This document shows, piece after piece, positions 18,337-27,885 of a DNA stretch of 64,000 nt (position 1 is the first letter of the stretch; each line of letters opens with the position of its first letter). The position numbers were made by a program, and so were the translations under genes. Under the pieces are notes generated by a model. It ran no database searches. It saw nothing but the letters and a program-made list of their open reading frames with translations, and was not told the origin of the DNA. The stretch lies in assembly GCF_000746525.1 (NCBI RefSeq), contig NZ_CP009048.1:4281501-4345500 (forward strand), in the 5' to 3' direction. The stretch is from Pseudomonas alkylphenolica. GTDB lineage: Bacteria; Pseudomonadota; Gammaproteobacteria; Pseudomonadales; Pseudomonadaceae.

Positions 18337-19113
18337 ATGAGAAACCTCAACACCTCCGTGCTCGGCAGTATTGCCCTGCTGATCCTGTTCCTGCTGCTCT
18401 GGCAGTGGGGCCCCGGCCTGCTCGGCATGCCCGAGTTCGTCATGCCGCAACTGAGCCGCGTGGCCCAGGAAAGCGTGGTGATGTGGCAGTCCAGCGGCCT
18501 GCTGCAGCACACCCTGATCACCGCCTTCGAGATCATCGTCGGCTTCGGCCTGGGCGCCCTGCTCGGGGTCGCCATTGGTGTCTCGCTGGGGCTGTCGCCA
18601 TCGGCCGAGGCCATGCTCTCGCCGTACATCCTGGCCCTGCAGATCGCTCCGAAGGTCGCCTTCGCACCGCTGTTCGTGATGTGGCTGGGCTACACCATCT
18701 ACCCGAAGATCCTCATCGCCATTCTCATCGTGTTCTTCCCGGTGATGATCAACGTGCTCTCGGCGATCCGCACCGTCGATCCAGACATGATCAACCTGGT
18801 GCGCACCATGAACGCCAGCCGCTGGCAGATCTTCCGCCTGGTGGAGTTCCCTTCGGCCATGGCCGCGCTGTTCTCCGGGCTGCGCATCGCCTCGACCCTG
18901 GCAGTGATCGGCGTCACCGTCGGCGAGCTGGTCGGCGGCAACCAGGGCCTGGGCTTCCTGCTCGTTGACGCTGAGGGCCAGGGCAATACCGCCGGGGTTT
19001 TCGTCGCCATCGTCATGCTCACCCTGATCGGCGTACTGGCTTACGGCGCGGTGGTCTGGGCGGAAAAACGCGTGTTGCACTACCTGCCCAAAGCCATGCT
19101 GAGTACCCAATGA
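18337..19113 (+). CDS. ABC transporter permease (SsuC/TauC type)
   Basis: A 258-aa membrane subunit with about six helices and the BPD_transp_1 fold. The EAA-like coupling loop lies in the MNASRWQIFRLVEFPSAMAA region, which contacts the ATPase. The stop overlaps the next SDR gene start (ATGATG...), indicating tight operon structure with the ATPase and binding protein. Confidence 0.9.
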   Translation: MRNLNTSVLGSIALLILFLLLWQWGPGLLGMPEFVMPQLSRVAQESVVMWQSSGLLQHTLITAFEIIVGFGLGALLGVAIGVSLGLSPSAEAMLSPYILALQIAPKVAFAPLFVMWLGYTIYPKILIAILIVFFPVMINVLSAIRTVDPDMINLVRTMNASRWQIFRLVEFPSAMAALFSGLRIASTLAVIGVTVGELVGGNQGLGFLLVDAEGQGNTAGVFVAIVMLTLIGVLAYGAVVWAEKRVLHYLPKAMLSTQ

Positions 19114-19877
19114 TGAGCCCATTCAAAACCATGCTTGAAGGCCGCCGCGTGCTGGTCACCGGTGGCGCCCGCGGCCTGGGCTATGCCTTCGCCCAGGCCA
19201 TCGGCCAGGCCGGCGCACGGGTGGTGATTGCCGACATCCTCGCCGAGCGCGTGCAACAGGCTGCCTGTGAACTGCGCGAGCAAGGCTTGCAGGTAACCGG
19301 CGTGACCCTCGACCTGGGCAACCCCGAATCCATCGACGCCTGCGTCGCCGAAGCGAGCGCGGCACTCGGTGGTCTGGATGGCCTGGTCAACAACGCCTCG
19401 ATCACCAACTCCGGCGGCAAGACCTGCGAGCAACTGGACATCGACACCTGGGACCAGGTCATGCAGGTCAACGTGCGTGGCACCTGGCTGATGACCCGTG
19501 CCTGCCTGCCGGCCCTGCGTGCCAGCGGCAAGGGGGCGGTGATCAACCTGGCCTCCGACACCCCGCTGTGGGGCGCGCCGAACCTGCTCGCCTATGTCGC
19601 CAGCAAGGGCGCGATCATCGCCATGACCCGCAGCCTGGCCCGCGAGCTGGGCAGCGACAACATCACCGTCAACGCCATCGCCCCCGGCCTGGTGCTGGTG
19701 GAAGCCACGGCCTATGTGCCCGAGGCGCGCCACCGCCTGTACACAGAACAACGGGCGATTCAACGCCCACAACTGCCAGAAGACGTCAGCGGCGCCGTGC
19801 TGTTCGCCCTGTCCGACCTGTCGCGTTTCATCACTGGACAAACCCTGCCGGTCAACGGCGGGTTCGTCATGCCCTGA
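19110..19877 (+). CDS. SDR-family oxidoreductase
   Basis: A 255-aa classical short-chain dehydrogenase. The cofactor motif TGGARGLG is at residues 17-24, NNAS follows the fourth strand, and the catalytic YxxxK is in LLAYVASKGA. The C-terminus (FITGQTLPVNGGFVMP) is typical. It would oxidise an alcohol or dihydrodiol, perhaps rearomatising a Rieske product. It may start at 19110 or the adjacent ATG 19113. Confidence 0.88.
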   Translation: MMSPFKTMLEGRRVLVTGGARGLGYAFAQAIGQAGARVVIADILAERVQQAACELREQGLQVTGVTLDLGNPESIDACVAEASAALGGLDGLVNNASITNSGGKTCEQLDIDTWDQVMQVNVRGTWLMTRACLPALRASGKGAVINLASDTPLWGAPNLLAYVASKGAIIAMTRSLARELGSDNITVNAIAPGLVLVEATAYVPEARHRLYTEQRAIQRPQLPEDVSGAVLFALSDLSRFITGQTLPVNGGFVMP

Positions 19878-19891
19878 GCAAGGAGAAAACC

Positions 19892-20431
19892 ATGACCGAC
19901 CTTTCCGTACAAAACGACGCGCCCAAGACCTGGGAACAACCCGCAGGCTCGGACCTGGCTGGCTGGATGCAAACCCGCATCGCCCGCTACGAAACCCGCA
20001 AGTACGACTGGGATGCACTGAAGTTCCAGGCCGACTACGACCCCAAATTCCGCCGTGCGCAAATGCGTTACGTCGGCACCGGTGGTACCGGGGTCAACAG
20101 CGACATGAACACTATTGCTTCGGAAAACTTCACCTTCTCGACCATGGTCATTCCGGCCGGCCATGAGGGCCCGCCGCACATTCATACCGACGTCGAAGAA
20201 GTGTTCTTCGTGCTGCGCGGCAAGCTCAAGGTGATCATCGAGAAAGACGGTGAGCGCTTCGAGACCGTGCTCACCGACCGCGACCTGATTTCGGTGCCGC
20301 CGGGCGTGTACCGCGAGGAGATCAACATCGGTGATGAAGACGCGCTGATGTGCGTGATGCTTGGCGCGAAAAAGCCGGTCACCCCGACCTATCCGCCAGC
20401 GCACCCGCTGGCCTCGATCAAGCGCGGGTAA
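19892..20431 (+). CDS. Cupin-domain protein
   Basis: A 179-aa protein starting at ATG 19892 behind AGGAGA. The cupin motif 1 is clear (GPPHIHTDVEEVFFVLRG: HxH, Glu, Gly), and motif 2 lies around LISVPPGVYREEINIG with a weak metal His replacement. It may be a metal-dependent dioxygenase, isomerase or sensor of a pathway intermediate. It lies between an SDR and an alpha/beta-hydrolase in the operon. Confidence 0.85.
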   Translation: MTDLSVQNDAPKTWEQPAGSDLAGWMQTRIARYETRKYDWDALKFQADYDPKFRRAQMRYVGTGGTGVNSDMNTIASENFTFSTMVIPAGHEGPPHIHTDVEEVFFVLRGKLKVIIEKDGERFETVLTDRDLISVPPGVYREEINIGDEDALMCVMLGAKKPVTPTYPPAHPLASIKRG

Positions 20432-20434
20432 GCC

Positions 20435-21304
20435 ATGTTGCACGCCACCGACAACTCGCTCGCCGCCCTTGAGGCACAGTTGCCACAGCGCTTCGCGCAG
20501 CGTCTGGTGCAACTGGCCGACGGCGCCCAGGCGATCCGCGAAGCCGGGTACGGGCCTGCCATTGTGCTGCTGCATGGCATTGGCTCGGGCGCCGCGTCCT
20601 GGCTGCAGGTGGCCGTGCAGCTGAGTCAGCGCGCCCGGGTAATCGCCTGGGATGCACCTGGCTATGGCGACTCCAGCCCGCTGACCGCCTCTGCCCCCAA
20701 GGCCGCCGACTATGCCCGGCGCCTGCGGCAACTGCTTGATGCACTGCAGATTGATCACTGTGTGCTGGTCGGCCATTCCCTCGGCGCCCTCAGCGCTGCG
20801 GCCCTGGCCTACCAGCAACCGCAGCGGATCAAGCGCCTGGTGCTGATCAGCCCGGCCCGCGGCTATGGCGACCCGGCCCGTGCCGAGCAGGCGCAGCAGG
20901 TGCGCAGCCAGCGTCTGCACAACCTCGAGCAACTGGGTATCGCCCAGATGGCCAGCCAGCGCAGCGCGCACATGCTCTCGCCAGCGGCCAGCGCCGAGGC
21001 CCGCGCCTGGGTGCAGTGGAACATGGCGCGCCTGATTCCCCAGGGCTATCGCCAGGCCATCGAGTTGCTCTGTGGCGACGACCTGCTGCGCTACGCCGAC
21101 CTGGCCGTGCCTTGCGAAGTGCACTGCGGCGCCGCCGACAGCATCACCACGCCAGCCGACTGCCAGGCCCTGGCCAGCGCCCTGGGCGCGCCGTTTCACC
21201 TGATTGCCGCGGCTGGCCATGCCAGCCCGATCGAACAACCCGAGGCGGTGGCAACCCAGCTTGCCCGGGCCCTCGACGTCTCACTGACAGGTACTGCGCT
21301 ATGA
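20435..21304 (+). CDS. Alpha/beta-fold hydrolase
   Basis: A 289-aa hydrolase with the oxyanion motif LLHGIGSG, nucleophile elbow GHSLGA and C-terminal catalytic His in AGHASPIEQPE. It resembles meta-cleavage-product hydrolases and lactonases, which suits an aromatic pathway. The ATG follows the cupin stop by 3 bp, and its stop (ATGA) overlaps the IclR start, giving translational coupling. Confidence 0.87.
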   Translation: MLHATDNSLAALEAQLPQRFAQRLVQLADGAQAIREAGYGPAIVLLHGIGSGAASWLQVAVQLSQRARVIAWDAPGYGDSSPLTASAPKAADYARRLRQLLDALQIDHCVLVGHSLGALSAAALAYQQPQRIKRLVLISPARGYGDPARAEQAQQVRSQRLHNLEQLGIAQMASQRSAHMLSPAASAEARAWVQWNMARLIPQGYRQAIELLCGDDLLRYADLAVPCEVHCGAADSITTPADCQALASALGAPFHLIAAAGHASPIEQPEAVATQLARALDVSLTGTAL

Positions 21305-22128
21305 ATGATTCGGATCTGTTGAAGGACAACCAGGACAAGTACATCGTCCCCGGCCTTGAGCGCGGCCTGTTGCTGCTCTGCGAGTTCAGCCGGCAAAACC
21401 GTACCCTGACCGCACCGGAACTGGCACGGCGCCTGGAGCTGCCGCGCTCGACCATCTTCCGCCTGCTGACCACCCTGGAAACCATGGGCTTCGTCACCCG
21501 CAGCGGCAACGAATACCGCCTGGGCATGTCGGTGCTGCGCCTGGGCTTCGAATACCTCGCCTCGCTGGAACTGACCGAGCTCGGCCAGCCGCTGCTGGCA
21601 CGGCTGTGCGACCACCTCAACTACCCGAGCAATCTGGTGGTGCGCGATGGTCGCTCGATTGTCTATGTCGCCAAGGTCTCGCCACCCTCGGTGTTCTCCA
21701 GTGCGGTCAACGTCGGCACCCGCCTGCCGGCTCACGCCACGGTGCTCGGGCGCATCCTCCTGGAAGACCTGAGTCTGGCCGAGCTGCGCGAGCTGTACCC
21801 GGAAGAACACCTTGAGCAGCACTCGCCGTGCACGCCGAAAACCGTGCTGGAACTGTTCGACTTGGTGCAGGGCGACCGCCAGCGCGGCTATGTCAGCGGC
21901 GAAGGGTTTTTCGAGCCATCGATCTCGACCATTGCCGCCCCGGTGCGCGATCACAGCGGCAAGGTGGTCGCCGCCATGGGCGTGACCATTCCCACAGCGC
22001 AGGTTGGCCATATCAATTTCGACGGTTTGCTCGGTCACGTACGCGGCAACGCCGACGAACTGTCACGCCTGCTCAACTACACGCCTAACGCCGGTTCCGG
22101 CCGCGTTACTGCCTTGATGAGGGATTGA
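21301..22128 (+). CDS. IclR-family transcriptional regulator
   Basis: A 275-aa regulator with a winged HTH (about residues 15-80: RTLTAPELARRLELPRSTIF, covering the recognition helix) and a GAF-like IclR effector domain (EGFFEPSISTIAAPVRDHSG). IclR members often control aromatic catabolism. It lies inside the operon it probably regulates. The TATAAAACA-type repeats before the first gene and the porin are candidate binding sites. Confidence 0.9.
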   Translation: MNDSDLLKDNQDKYIVPGLERGLLLLCEFSRQNRTLTAPELARRLELPRSTIFRLLTTLETMGFVTRSGNEYRLGMSVLRLGFEYLASLELTELGQPLLARLCDHLNYPSNLVVRDGRSIVYVAKVSPPSVFSSAVNVGTRLPAHATVLGRILLEDLSLAELRELYPEEHLEQHSPCTPKTVLELFDLVQGDRQRGYVSGEGFFEPSISTIAAPVRDHSGKVVAAMGVTIPTAQVGHINFDGLLGHVRGNADELSRLLNYTPNAGSGRVTALMRD

Positions 22129-22129
22129 G

Positions 22130-22930
22130 ATGAGCAGCCTTTATCAACTGCAAGGCCGGACCGCGATCGTCACCGGTGGCTCCTCCGGGATTGGCCTGGC
22201 CTGTGTCGAACAACTGCTTGAAGCCGGTGCTGCAGTGGCCTTCTGCGGCCGCGATCAGGACCGCTTGAACAGCGCCGAAGCACGCTTGCGTGAACGCTTC
22301 CCCGAAGCCCGTCTGCTGGCTCAGGTGTGCGATGTGCTGGATACCGAATCGGTGCAAGCCTTTGCCGCCGCCAGCCTGGCCGCGCTGGGCCCGGCGCAGG
22401 TATTGATCAACAACGCCGGACAAGGCCGGGTCTCGACCTTCGCCGACACCACCGACGAGGCCTGGAGCGAAGAGCTGCAGCTGAAGTTCTTTTCGGTGAT
22501 CTACCCGGTCCGCGCCTTCCTGCCACAGCTGCAAAGCCAGCCCGGTGCCTCGATCGTCTGCGTCAACTCGCTGCTGGCCAGCCAGCCCGAGCCGCACATG
22601 GTCGCCACCTCGGCGGCGCGCGCCGGGCTGAAGAACCTGGTGCGTTCGATGGCTACCGAGTTCGCCGAAAAAGACATCCGGGTCAACGGCATCCTCATCG
22701 GCCTGGTCGAGTCCGGCCAGTGGCGCCGGCGCTTCGAAGCCCGCGAAGAGCGCACGCTCGACTGGCCGCAATGGACCGCGCAACTGGCGCAACGCAAACA
22801 CATTCCCCTGGGTCGTCTGGGGCTGCCCAAAGAAGCAGCCCAGGCCATCCTGTTCCTGGCTTCGCCCCTGTCGGCTTACACCACTGGCAGCCATATCGAT
22901 GTTTCTGGAGGCCTGTCCCGCCATGCGTAA
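22130..22930 (+). CDS. SDR-family protein with altered catalytic motif
   Basis: A 266-aa short-chain dehydrogenase fold with intact TGGSSGIG cofactor loop and NNAGQG. At the usual YxxxK position it has T-S-A-A-R (HMVATSAARAGLKNL), so both catalytic Tyr and Lys are replaced. A family of SDRs with TSAAR exists, so this may be a real subfamily with a different mechanism rather than an error. It is followed directly (8 bp overlap) by the TPP enzyme gene. Confidence 0.82.
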   Translation: MSSLYQLQGRTAIVTGGSSGIGLACVEQLLEAGAAVAFCGRDQDRLNSAEARLRERFPEARLLAQVCDVLDTESVQAFAAASLAALGPAQVLINNAGQGRVSTFADTTDEAWSEELQLKFFSVIYPVRAFLPQLQSQPGASIVCVNSLLASQPEPHMVATSAARAGLKNLVRSMATEFAEKDIRVNGILIGLVESGQWRRRFEAREERTLDWPQWTAQLAQRKHIPLGRLGLPKEAAQAILFLASPLSAYTTGSHIDVSGGLSRHA

Positions 22931-24605
22931 TGAAAACACTGTCACCGTTGGCGCTGCCATCACTGCGTTCCTCGAACAATGCGAGGTCAAGGCCGCCTTC
23001 GGGGTGATCTCGATCCACAACATGCCGATCCTCGATGCCTTCGCCGTGCGTGGCAACATTCGCTTTGTCATGGCCCGTGGCGAAGCCGGGGCGACCAACA
23101 TGGCCGATGCCTATGCCCGTACCACGGGAGGCCTGGGCGTGTGCCTGACCTCCACCGGCACCGCCGCCGGTAACGCTGCTGGCGCCCTGGTCGAAGCACT
23201 GACCGCCGGTACCCCGCTGCTGCACATCACCGGGCAGATCGAAACCCCGTACCTGGACCAGGATTTCGCCTACATTCACGAAGCCCGCGACCAGCTGACC
23301 ATGCTCAAGGCCGTGTCCAAGGCAGCCTTTCGCGTGCGCAGCGTGGAAACCGCGCTGAGCACCCTGAAACTGGCCGTGCAGACCGCCCTCACCGCGCCTA
23401 CCGGCCCGGTCAGCGTGGAAATTCCGATCGACATCCAGTCGACCTTCATTCCCATGCCCACCGACCTTTCGCCATTGCCGATCCCGGTCGCGGTGCCAGC
23501 ACCGGAAGCCCTCGACCTGGTCGCCGAGCGCCTGGCCAGCGCTACCCGTCCGCTGCTGTGGCTCGGCGGCGGTGCCCGGCATGCCGGCGCGCAGGTCAAG
23601 CGCCTGCTGGACATGGGCGTCGGTGTCATCACCTCGACCCAGGGTCGCGGTGTGGTCAACGAAGACGACGAGCGTTGCCTCGGCGCCTTCTCACAGAACA
23701 AGCTGGTCGAAGGCTTTCTGCAGACCTGCGACGCCCTGGTGGTAGCCGGTTCACGCCTGCGCAGCAACGAGACCTTCAAGTACGCCCTGAAATTGCCCCG
23801 CACCACCCTGCGCATCGACGCCAACCCGGCGATCGAAGGCCGCAGCTACTCCAGCGAACTGTTCATCTGCGGCGATTCGGCCCTGGCCCTGGATGGCCTG
23901 GCCGATCGCCTGCAAGGCAGGCTGAACATCGACCCGACCTTCATCGATGAACTCAAGGCCGTGCGCGCCCAATCCCGTGCGCAACTGGTCGCCGACCTCG
24001 GCCCTTACTCGGCGATGGTCGAACAACTACAGGCGCTGACCGGGCGCAACTTCTCCTGGGTGCGCGACGTGACCCTGTCCAACAGCATCTGGGGCAACCG
24101 CCTGCTCAACCTCTATCACCCGCTGTCTGGCGTGCATGCCTTGGGGGGCGGTATCGGCCAGGGTCTGGCCATGGGCATCGGCGCCGCCGTCGGCGCAGCA
24201 GAAACCGACCCGCAGCGCAAAGTCTTCGCCCTGGCCGGTGACGGCGGCTTCATCCTCAACCTCGGTGAGCTGGCGACCCTGGTGCAGGAAAAAGCCAATG
24301 TGGTGATCCTGCTGATGAACGACCAGCGCTACGGCGTGATCCGCAATATCCAGGACGCGATCTACGGCGCCCGCCATGCCTATGTCGAACTGCACACCCC
24401 GGACTACACCAAGCTCGCCGAGTCGATTGGCCTGCGCCATGGCCTGGTCAGCGACCTGAAAGACTTCGGCCCGGTGCTCGACAACGCCCTGAGCCAGGGC
24501 GGGCCATTCCTGCTGGAGGTCGACATGCTCAGCGTCGGCGGCTTCGCCACCCAGTTCGCAGGTCCCCCCAACAGCGAAACCAAAGCCCAGAAAGCCACGG
24601 CCTGA
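22923..24605 (+). CDS. Thiamine-pyrophosphate enzyme (acetolactate-synthase-like)
   Basis: A 560-aa TPP-dependent enzyme with N, middle and C domains. The activating Glu is E54 in ARGEAGATNMADA, and the TPP/Mg motif is GDGGF followed by LMNDQRYGV. No dedicated small subunit is encoded, so it is more likely a decarboxylase or carboligase acting on a 2-oxoacid intermediate than a true acetolactate synthase. The start at 22923 follows GGAGG; a longer frame runs into the SDR gene. Confidence 0.87.
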   Translation: MRNENTVTVGAAITAFLEQCEVKAAFGVISIHNMPILDAFAVRGNIRFVMARGEAGATNMADAYARTTGGLGVCLTSTGTAAGNAAGALVEALTAGTPLLHITGQIETPYLDQDFAYIHEARDQLTMLKAVSKAAFRVRSVETALSTLKLAVQTALTAPTGPVSVEIPIDIQSTFIPMPTDLSPLPIPVAVPAPEALDLVAERLASATRPLLWLGGGARHAGAQVKRLLDMGVGVITSTQGRGVVNEDDERCLGAFSQNKLVEGFLQTCDALVVAGSRLRSNETFKYALKLPRTTLRIDANPAIEGRSYSSELFICGDSALALDGLADRLQGRLNIDPTFIDELKAVRAQSRAQLVADLGPYSAMVEQLQALTGRNFSWVRDVTLSNSIWGNRLLNLYHPLSGVHALGGGIGQGLAMGIGAAVGAAETDPQRKVFALAGDGGFILNLGELATLVQEKANVVILLMNDQRYGVIRNIQDAIYGARHAYVELHTPDYTKLAESIGLRHGLVSDLKDFGPVLDNALSQGGPFLLEVDMLSVGGFATQFAGPPNSETKAQKATA

Positions 24606-24615
24606 GGACTTGAGC

Positions 24616-25419
24616 ATGCTCAATATCACCATGATCGGCTGCGGCGCCATCGGCGTTGCGGTGCTGGAACTGCTGGAGAACGACGCGCAACTGCGCGTCG
24701 AGCAGGTGATCGCCTCGGCCGGCTCCGAAGCCCTGGTGCAACAGCGCCTGGCCAGCTTCAAGCGCCCACCGCAGGTGCTCACCGCGCTGCCCGCCGAGGC
24801 GCGCCCGGACCTGTTGGTCGAATGCGCCGGTCACCTGGCCATTGAAGAGCACGTGCTACCGGCGCTGGAGCGCGGCATCGCCTGCCTGATCGTCTCGGTC
24901 GGCGCGCTGTCGGAGCCGGGCCTGGTCGAACGCCTGGAGGCTGCGGCAGCGCGTGGTAATACGCGTATCGAGCTGCTGCCCGGCGCCATCGGTGGCATCG
25001 ATGCGCTGTCGGCGGCCAAGGTCGGCGGTCTGGATTCGGTCGATTACACCGGCCGCAAACCGGCCAAGGCCTGGAAGAACACCCCTGCCGAGCAGGTCTG
25101 CGACCTGGAAGCGATCAGCGAAGCCACGGTGATTTTCCACGGCAGCGCCCGTGAAGCCGCGCGGCTGTACCCGAAGAACGCCAACGTCGCCGCTACCCTG
25201 TCGCTGGCCGGGCTGGGCCTGGACCGCACGCGGGTGACGCTGATCGCCGATCCGCTGAGCGAAGAAAACGTCCATCACTTCGAAGCCCGTGGCGCCTTTG
25301 GCGGCTTCGAGATGAGCCTGCGCGGCAAGCCGCTGCAAGCCAACCCGAAGACCTCGGCCCTGACCGTGTACAGCGTGGTCCGTGCCCTGGGCAACCACGC
25401 GCATGCCATTTCCATCTAG
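24616..25419 (+). CDS. Aspartate-dehydrogenase-like protein (NadX type)
   Basis: A 267-aa NAD(P)-binding protein. The Rossmann loop is IGCGAIGVAVLELL, and the C-terminal NadX catalytic region includes IFHGSAREAARLYPKNANVA. True enzymes convert L-aspartate and oxaloacetate through iminoaspartate. In a catabolic operon it may act on another amino/imino acid. The ATG at 24616 is preferred to an in-frame TTG at 24610 because GAGG lies eight bases upstream. Confidence 0.85.
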   Translation: MLNITMIGCGAIGVAVLELLENDAQLRVEQVIASAGSEALVQQRLASFKRPPQVLTALPAEARPDLLVECAGHLAIEEHVLPALERGIACLIVSVGALSEPGLVERLEAAAARGNTRIELLPGAIGGIDALSAAKVGGLDSVDYTGRKPAKAWKNTPAEQVCDLEAISEATVIFHGSAREAARLYPKNANVAATLSLAGLGLDRTRVTLIADPLSEENVHHFEARGAFGGFEMSLRGKPLQANPKTSALTVYSVVRALGNHAHAISI

Positions 25420-25429
25420 GGGAACGTTG

Positions 25430-26920
25430 ATGACTCTGGAACAGACTTTACCCATCTGCATCGCCGGCACCTGGCGCCTGGGCGGCGGTGACCGCTACGC
25501 CACCTGCTATCCGGCCACCGGCGAGCCGGTGGCCTGGCTCAATGCCGCCAGCCTCGACGATGTCGAGCACGCCGTACAAGGCGCACACCAGGCCTTCCTG
25601 TACAGCGGCTGGGCACAACGCAAACCGCACGAACGCGCGACGGTGCTGTACCGCATCGCCGAACTGATCCGTGAGCGTGGCGAAGAGCTTGCGCAACTGC
25701 AGCGCCAGGACAACGGCAAGCCGATCAACGAAACCCGCGCCCTGGTCGCCAGCGCTGCCGGCACCTTCCAGTTCTTCGCCGCTGCCTGCGAAACCCTGGA
25801 AGAGACCATCACCCCATCGCGCGGCGATTTCGTCAGCATGAGCGTCTACGAACCGATGGGCGTGGTGGCCGCCATCACCCCGTGGAATTCGCCGATCGCC
25901 AGCGAAGCACAGAAAGTCGCTCCGGCGCTGGCCGCCGGCAACGCGGTGGTGATCAAGCCGGCGGAAATCACCCCGCTGCTGGCCCTGCAACTGGCACAGA
26001 TCTGCGAAGACGCAGGCTTGCCCAAGGGCCTGATCAGCGTACTGCCAGGCAAAGGCTCGGTGCTCGGTGACGCCTTGACCCAGCACCCGCTGATCAAGCG
26101 CGTGTCGTTCACCGGCGGCACCCGGACCGGTAAACACATCGCCCACATCGCCGCCGACAAAATGATGCCGGTATCGCTGGAACTGGGCGGCAAATCGCCG
26201 ACCATCGTCCTCGATGACGCCGACCTGGATCACGCTGTGGCCGGTGTGCTGTATGGCATTTTCAGCTCCTCGGGGGAGGCCTGCATTGCCGGTTCGCGGT
26301 TGTTCGTCGCCCGCGCCCTGTATGAACCGTTCTTGCAGCGCCTGGTCGCTGGCGCCGAGCGTCTGCGCCTGGGCGACCCGGCCGATGAGTCCACGCAGAT
26401 GGGCCCGCTGATCAGCGCTGCGCACCGTGAGTCGGTCGAGCGTTACGTAGCACTGGGCCTGGTCGAAGGTGGGCGTCTGCTGCTTGGCGGCCAGCGTCCG
26501 AGCGGCGGCATTTTTGACCAGGGCTACTTCTACCCGCCGACCATTCTCGAAGGCCTGACCAACAGCCAGCAGACCTGCCAGGAAGAGATCTTCGGCCCGG
26601 TGCTGGTGGCGATGCCCTTCGACAGCGAAGAACAGCTGATCGAACAGGCCAACGACAGCCTCTATGCCCTCGCCGCCGGGATCTGGAGCCGCGACTACAA
26701 ACGCGCCTGGGCCCTGGGCCGCAAGATCCAGGCCGGCACGGTGTGGATCAACACCTACAAGCAGTTCTCCATTTCCACCCCGTTCGGCGGCTGGCGTGAC
26801 AGCGGCCTGGGTCGTGAAAAAGGCCGCCTGGGGATCCTCCAGTACATGGAACAGAAGAGCCTCTATTGGGGCATGAACGAACAGCCACTGGCCTGGGCCG
26901 GTGTGGAGGCAAGCTCATGA
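25430..26920 (+). CDS. NAD(P)-dependent aldehyde dehydrogenase
   Basis: A 496-aa ALDH. The catalytic Cys is in SSGEACIAGSRLF, the general-base Glu in LELGGKSP, and the cofactor loop in FTGGTRTGKHIA. It resembles 2-hydroxymuconic and 2-aminomuconic semialdehyde dehydrogenases in being placed next to an extradiol-type dioxygenase. It would oxidise the ring-cleavage aldehyde. The start at 25430 is ten bases after the preceding stop with a GGGGAA site. Confidence 0.9.
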   Translation: MTLEQTLPICIAGTWRLGGGDRYATCYPATGEPVAWLNAASLDDVEHAVQGAHQAFLYSGWAQRKPHERATVLYRIAELIRERGEELAQLQRQDNGKPINETRALVASAAGTFQFFAAACETLEETITPSRGDFVSMSVYEPMGVVAAITPWNSPIASEAQKVAPALAAGNAVVIKPAEITPLLALQLAQICEDAGLPKGLISVLPGKGSVLGDALTQHPLIKRVSFTGGTRTGKHIAHIAADKMMPVSLELGGKSPTIVLDDADLDHAVAGVLYGIFSSSGEACIAGSRLFVARALYEPFLQRLVAGAERLRLGDPADESTQMGPLISAAHRESVERYVALGLVEGGRLLLGGQRPSGGIFDQGYFYPPTILEGLTNSQQTCQEEIFGPVLVAMPFDSEEQLIEQANDSLYALAAGIWSRDYKRAWALGRKIQAGTVWINTYKQFSISTPFGGWRDSGLGREKGRLGILQYMEQKSLYWGMNEQPLAWAGVEASS

Positions 26921-27882
26921 GTGTGCTCGGTATCGATGAAGTCACCTATGGCGTTGAAGACCTGGACACCTGTGTGCGCTTCTTCAGCGACTGGGGCCTG
27001 ACCAAGGTCAGCGAAAAGCCGGACGAAGTGATCTTTGAAACCCTCAACGGTTGCCGGGTGGTGCTGGCCGATATCAACAAAGCCGACCTGCCAGCGGCCA
27101 TCGAACCCGGTTCGACCGTACGCGAAGTGGTCTGGGGCGTGGAAAGCGCAGCCGATCTGGCCCTGTACAGCCAGCGCATCGCCAACGACCCGGGCTTTGT
27201 CGAAGGCAACGGCCGCGTCGGTTGCACTGATCCCAACGGCCTGGCGATCCGTTTGCAGGTGACCCGCAAGCGCGTGCTGGAGATCGAATGCAGCGGCCAC
27301 AACACCTGGCAGACCAAGGGCCGGATCAACAAGCCAGCGCCGGTCTACGAGCGCGCCACGCCTATAGAAGTCGGCCATGTGGTGTTCTTCGTCAAGGACG
27401 TCAACACCTGCGAAGCGTTCTACCACGAGCGCTTCGGTTTCCAGGCCTCGGACCGCTACCCCAATCGCGGCGCCTTCCTGCGCACCGCCGAGGAAGGCGG
27501 CCACCACGACCTGTTCATGCTCCAGCTGCCCGCGCCGCGAGCCGGCCTGAACCATGTCGCCTTTACCGTGCGCGACCTGCACGAAGTGTTCGGCGGCGGC
27601 ATGCACATTTCGCGCAGCGGCTGGACCACCGAGATCGGCCCGGGCCGTCACCCGGTGTCGTCGGCGTTCTTCTGGTACTTCAAAAACCCGGCGGGTGCGC
27701 TGGTCGAGTACTACGCCGACGAAGACCAACTGACCGGCGACTGGCAACCACGCGAGTTCGAGCCTGGCCCGACGGTGTTCGCCGAATGGGCGATTGCCGG
27801 TGGCATCGATGGCAACACCCGGCGCCAGCAGCACGTCGAAGCGCCGCAAGGCAAGTTCCTTACCGACAAGCCCAAGGGTTAG
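26917..27882 (+). CDS. VOC-family extradiol ring-cleavage dioxygenase
   Basis: A 321-aa protein of two vicinal-oxygen-chelate modules. In the C-terminal half the Fe(II) ligands of catechol 2,3-dioxygenases are all present: His in EVGHVVFF, His in GLNHVAFTV and Glu in ALVEYYADED. It therefore probably cleaves a catechol- or aminophenol-type ring next to the hydroxyl. Its start overlaps the ALDH stop (ATGA). The true substrate is unknown. Confidence 0.88.
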   Translation: MSVLGIDEVTYGVEDLDTCVRFFSDWGLTKVSEKPDEVIFETLNGCRVVLADINKADLPAAIEPGSTVREVVWGVESAADLALYSQRIANDPGFVEGNGRVGCTDPNGLAIRLQVTRKRVLEIECSGHNTWQTKGRINKPAPVYERATPIEVGHVVFFVKDVNTCEAFYHERFGFQASDRYPNRGAFLRTAEEGGHHDLFMLQLPAPRAGLNHVAFTVRDLHEVFGGGMHISRSGWTTEIGPGRHPVSSAFFWYFKNPAGALVEYYADEDQLTGDWQPREFEPGPTVFAEWAIAGGIDGNTRRQQHVEAPQGKFLTDKPKG

Positions 27883-27885
27883 ACC

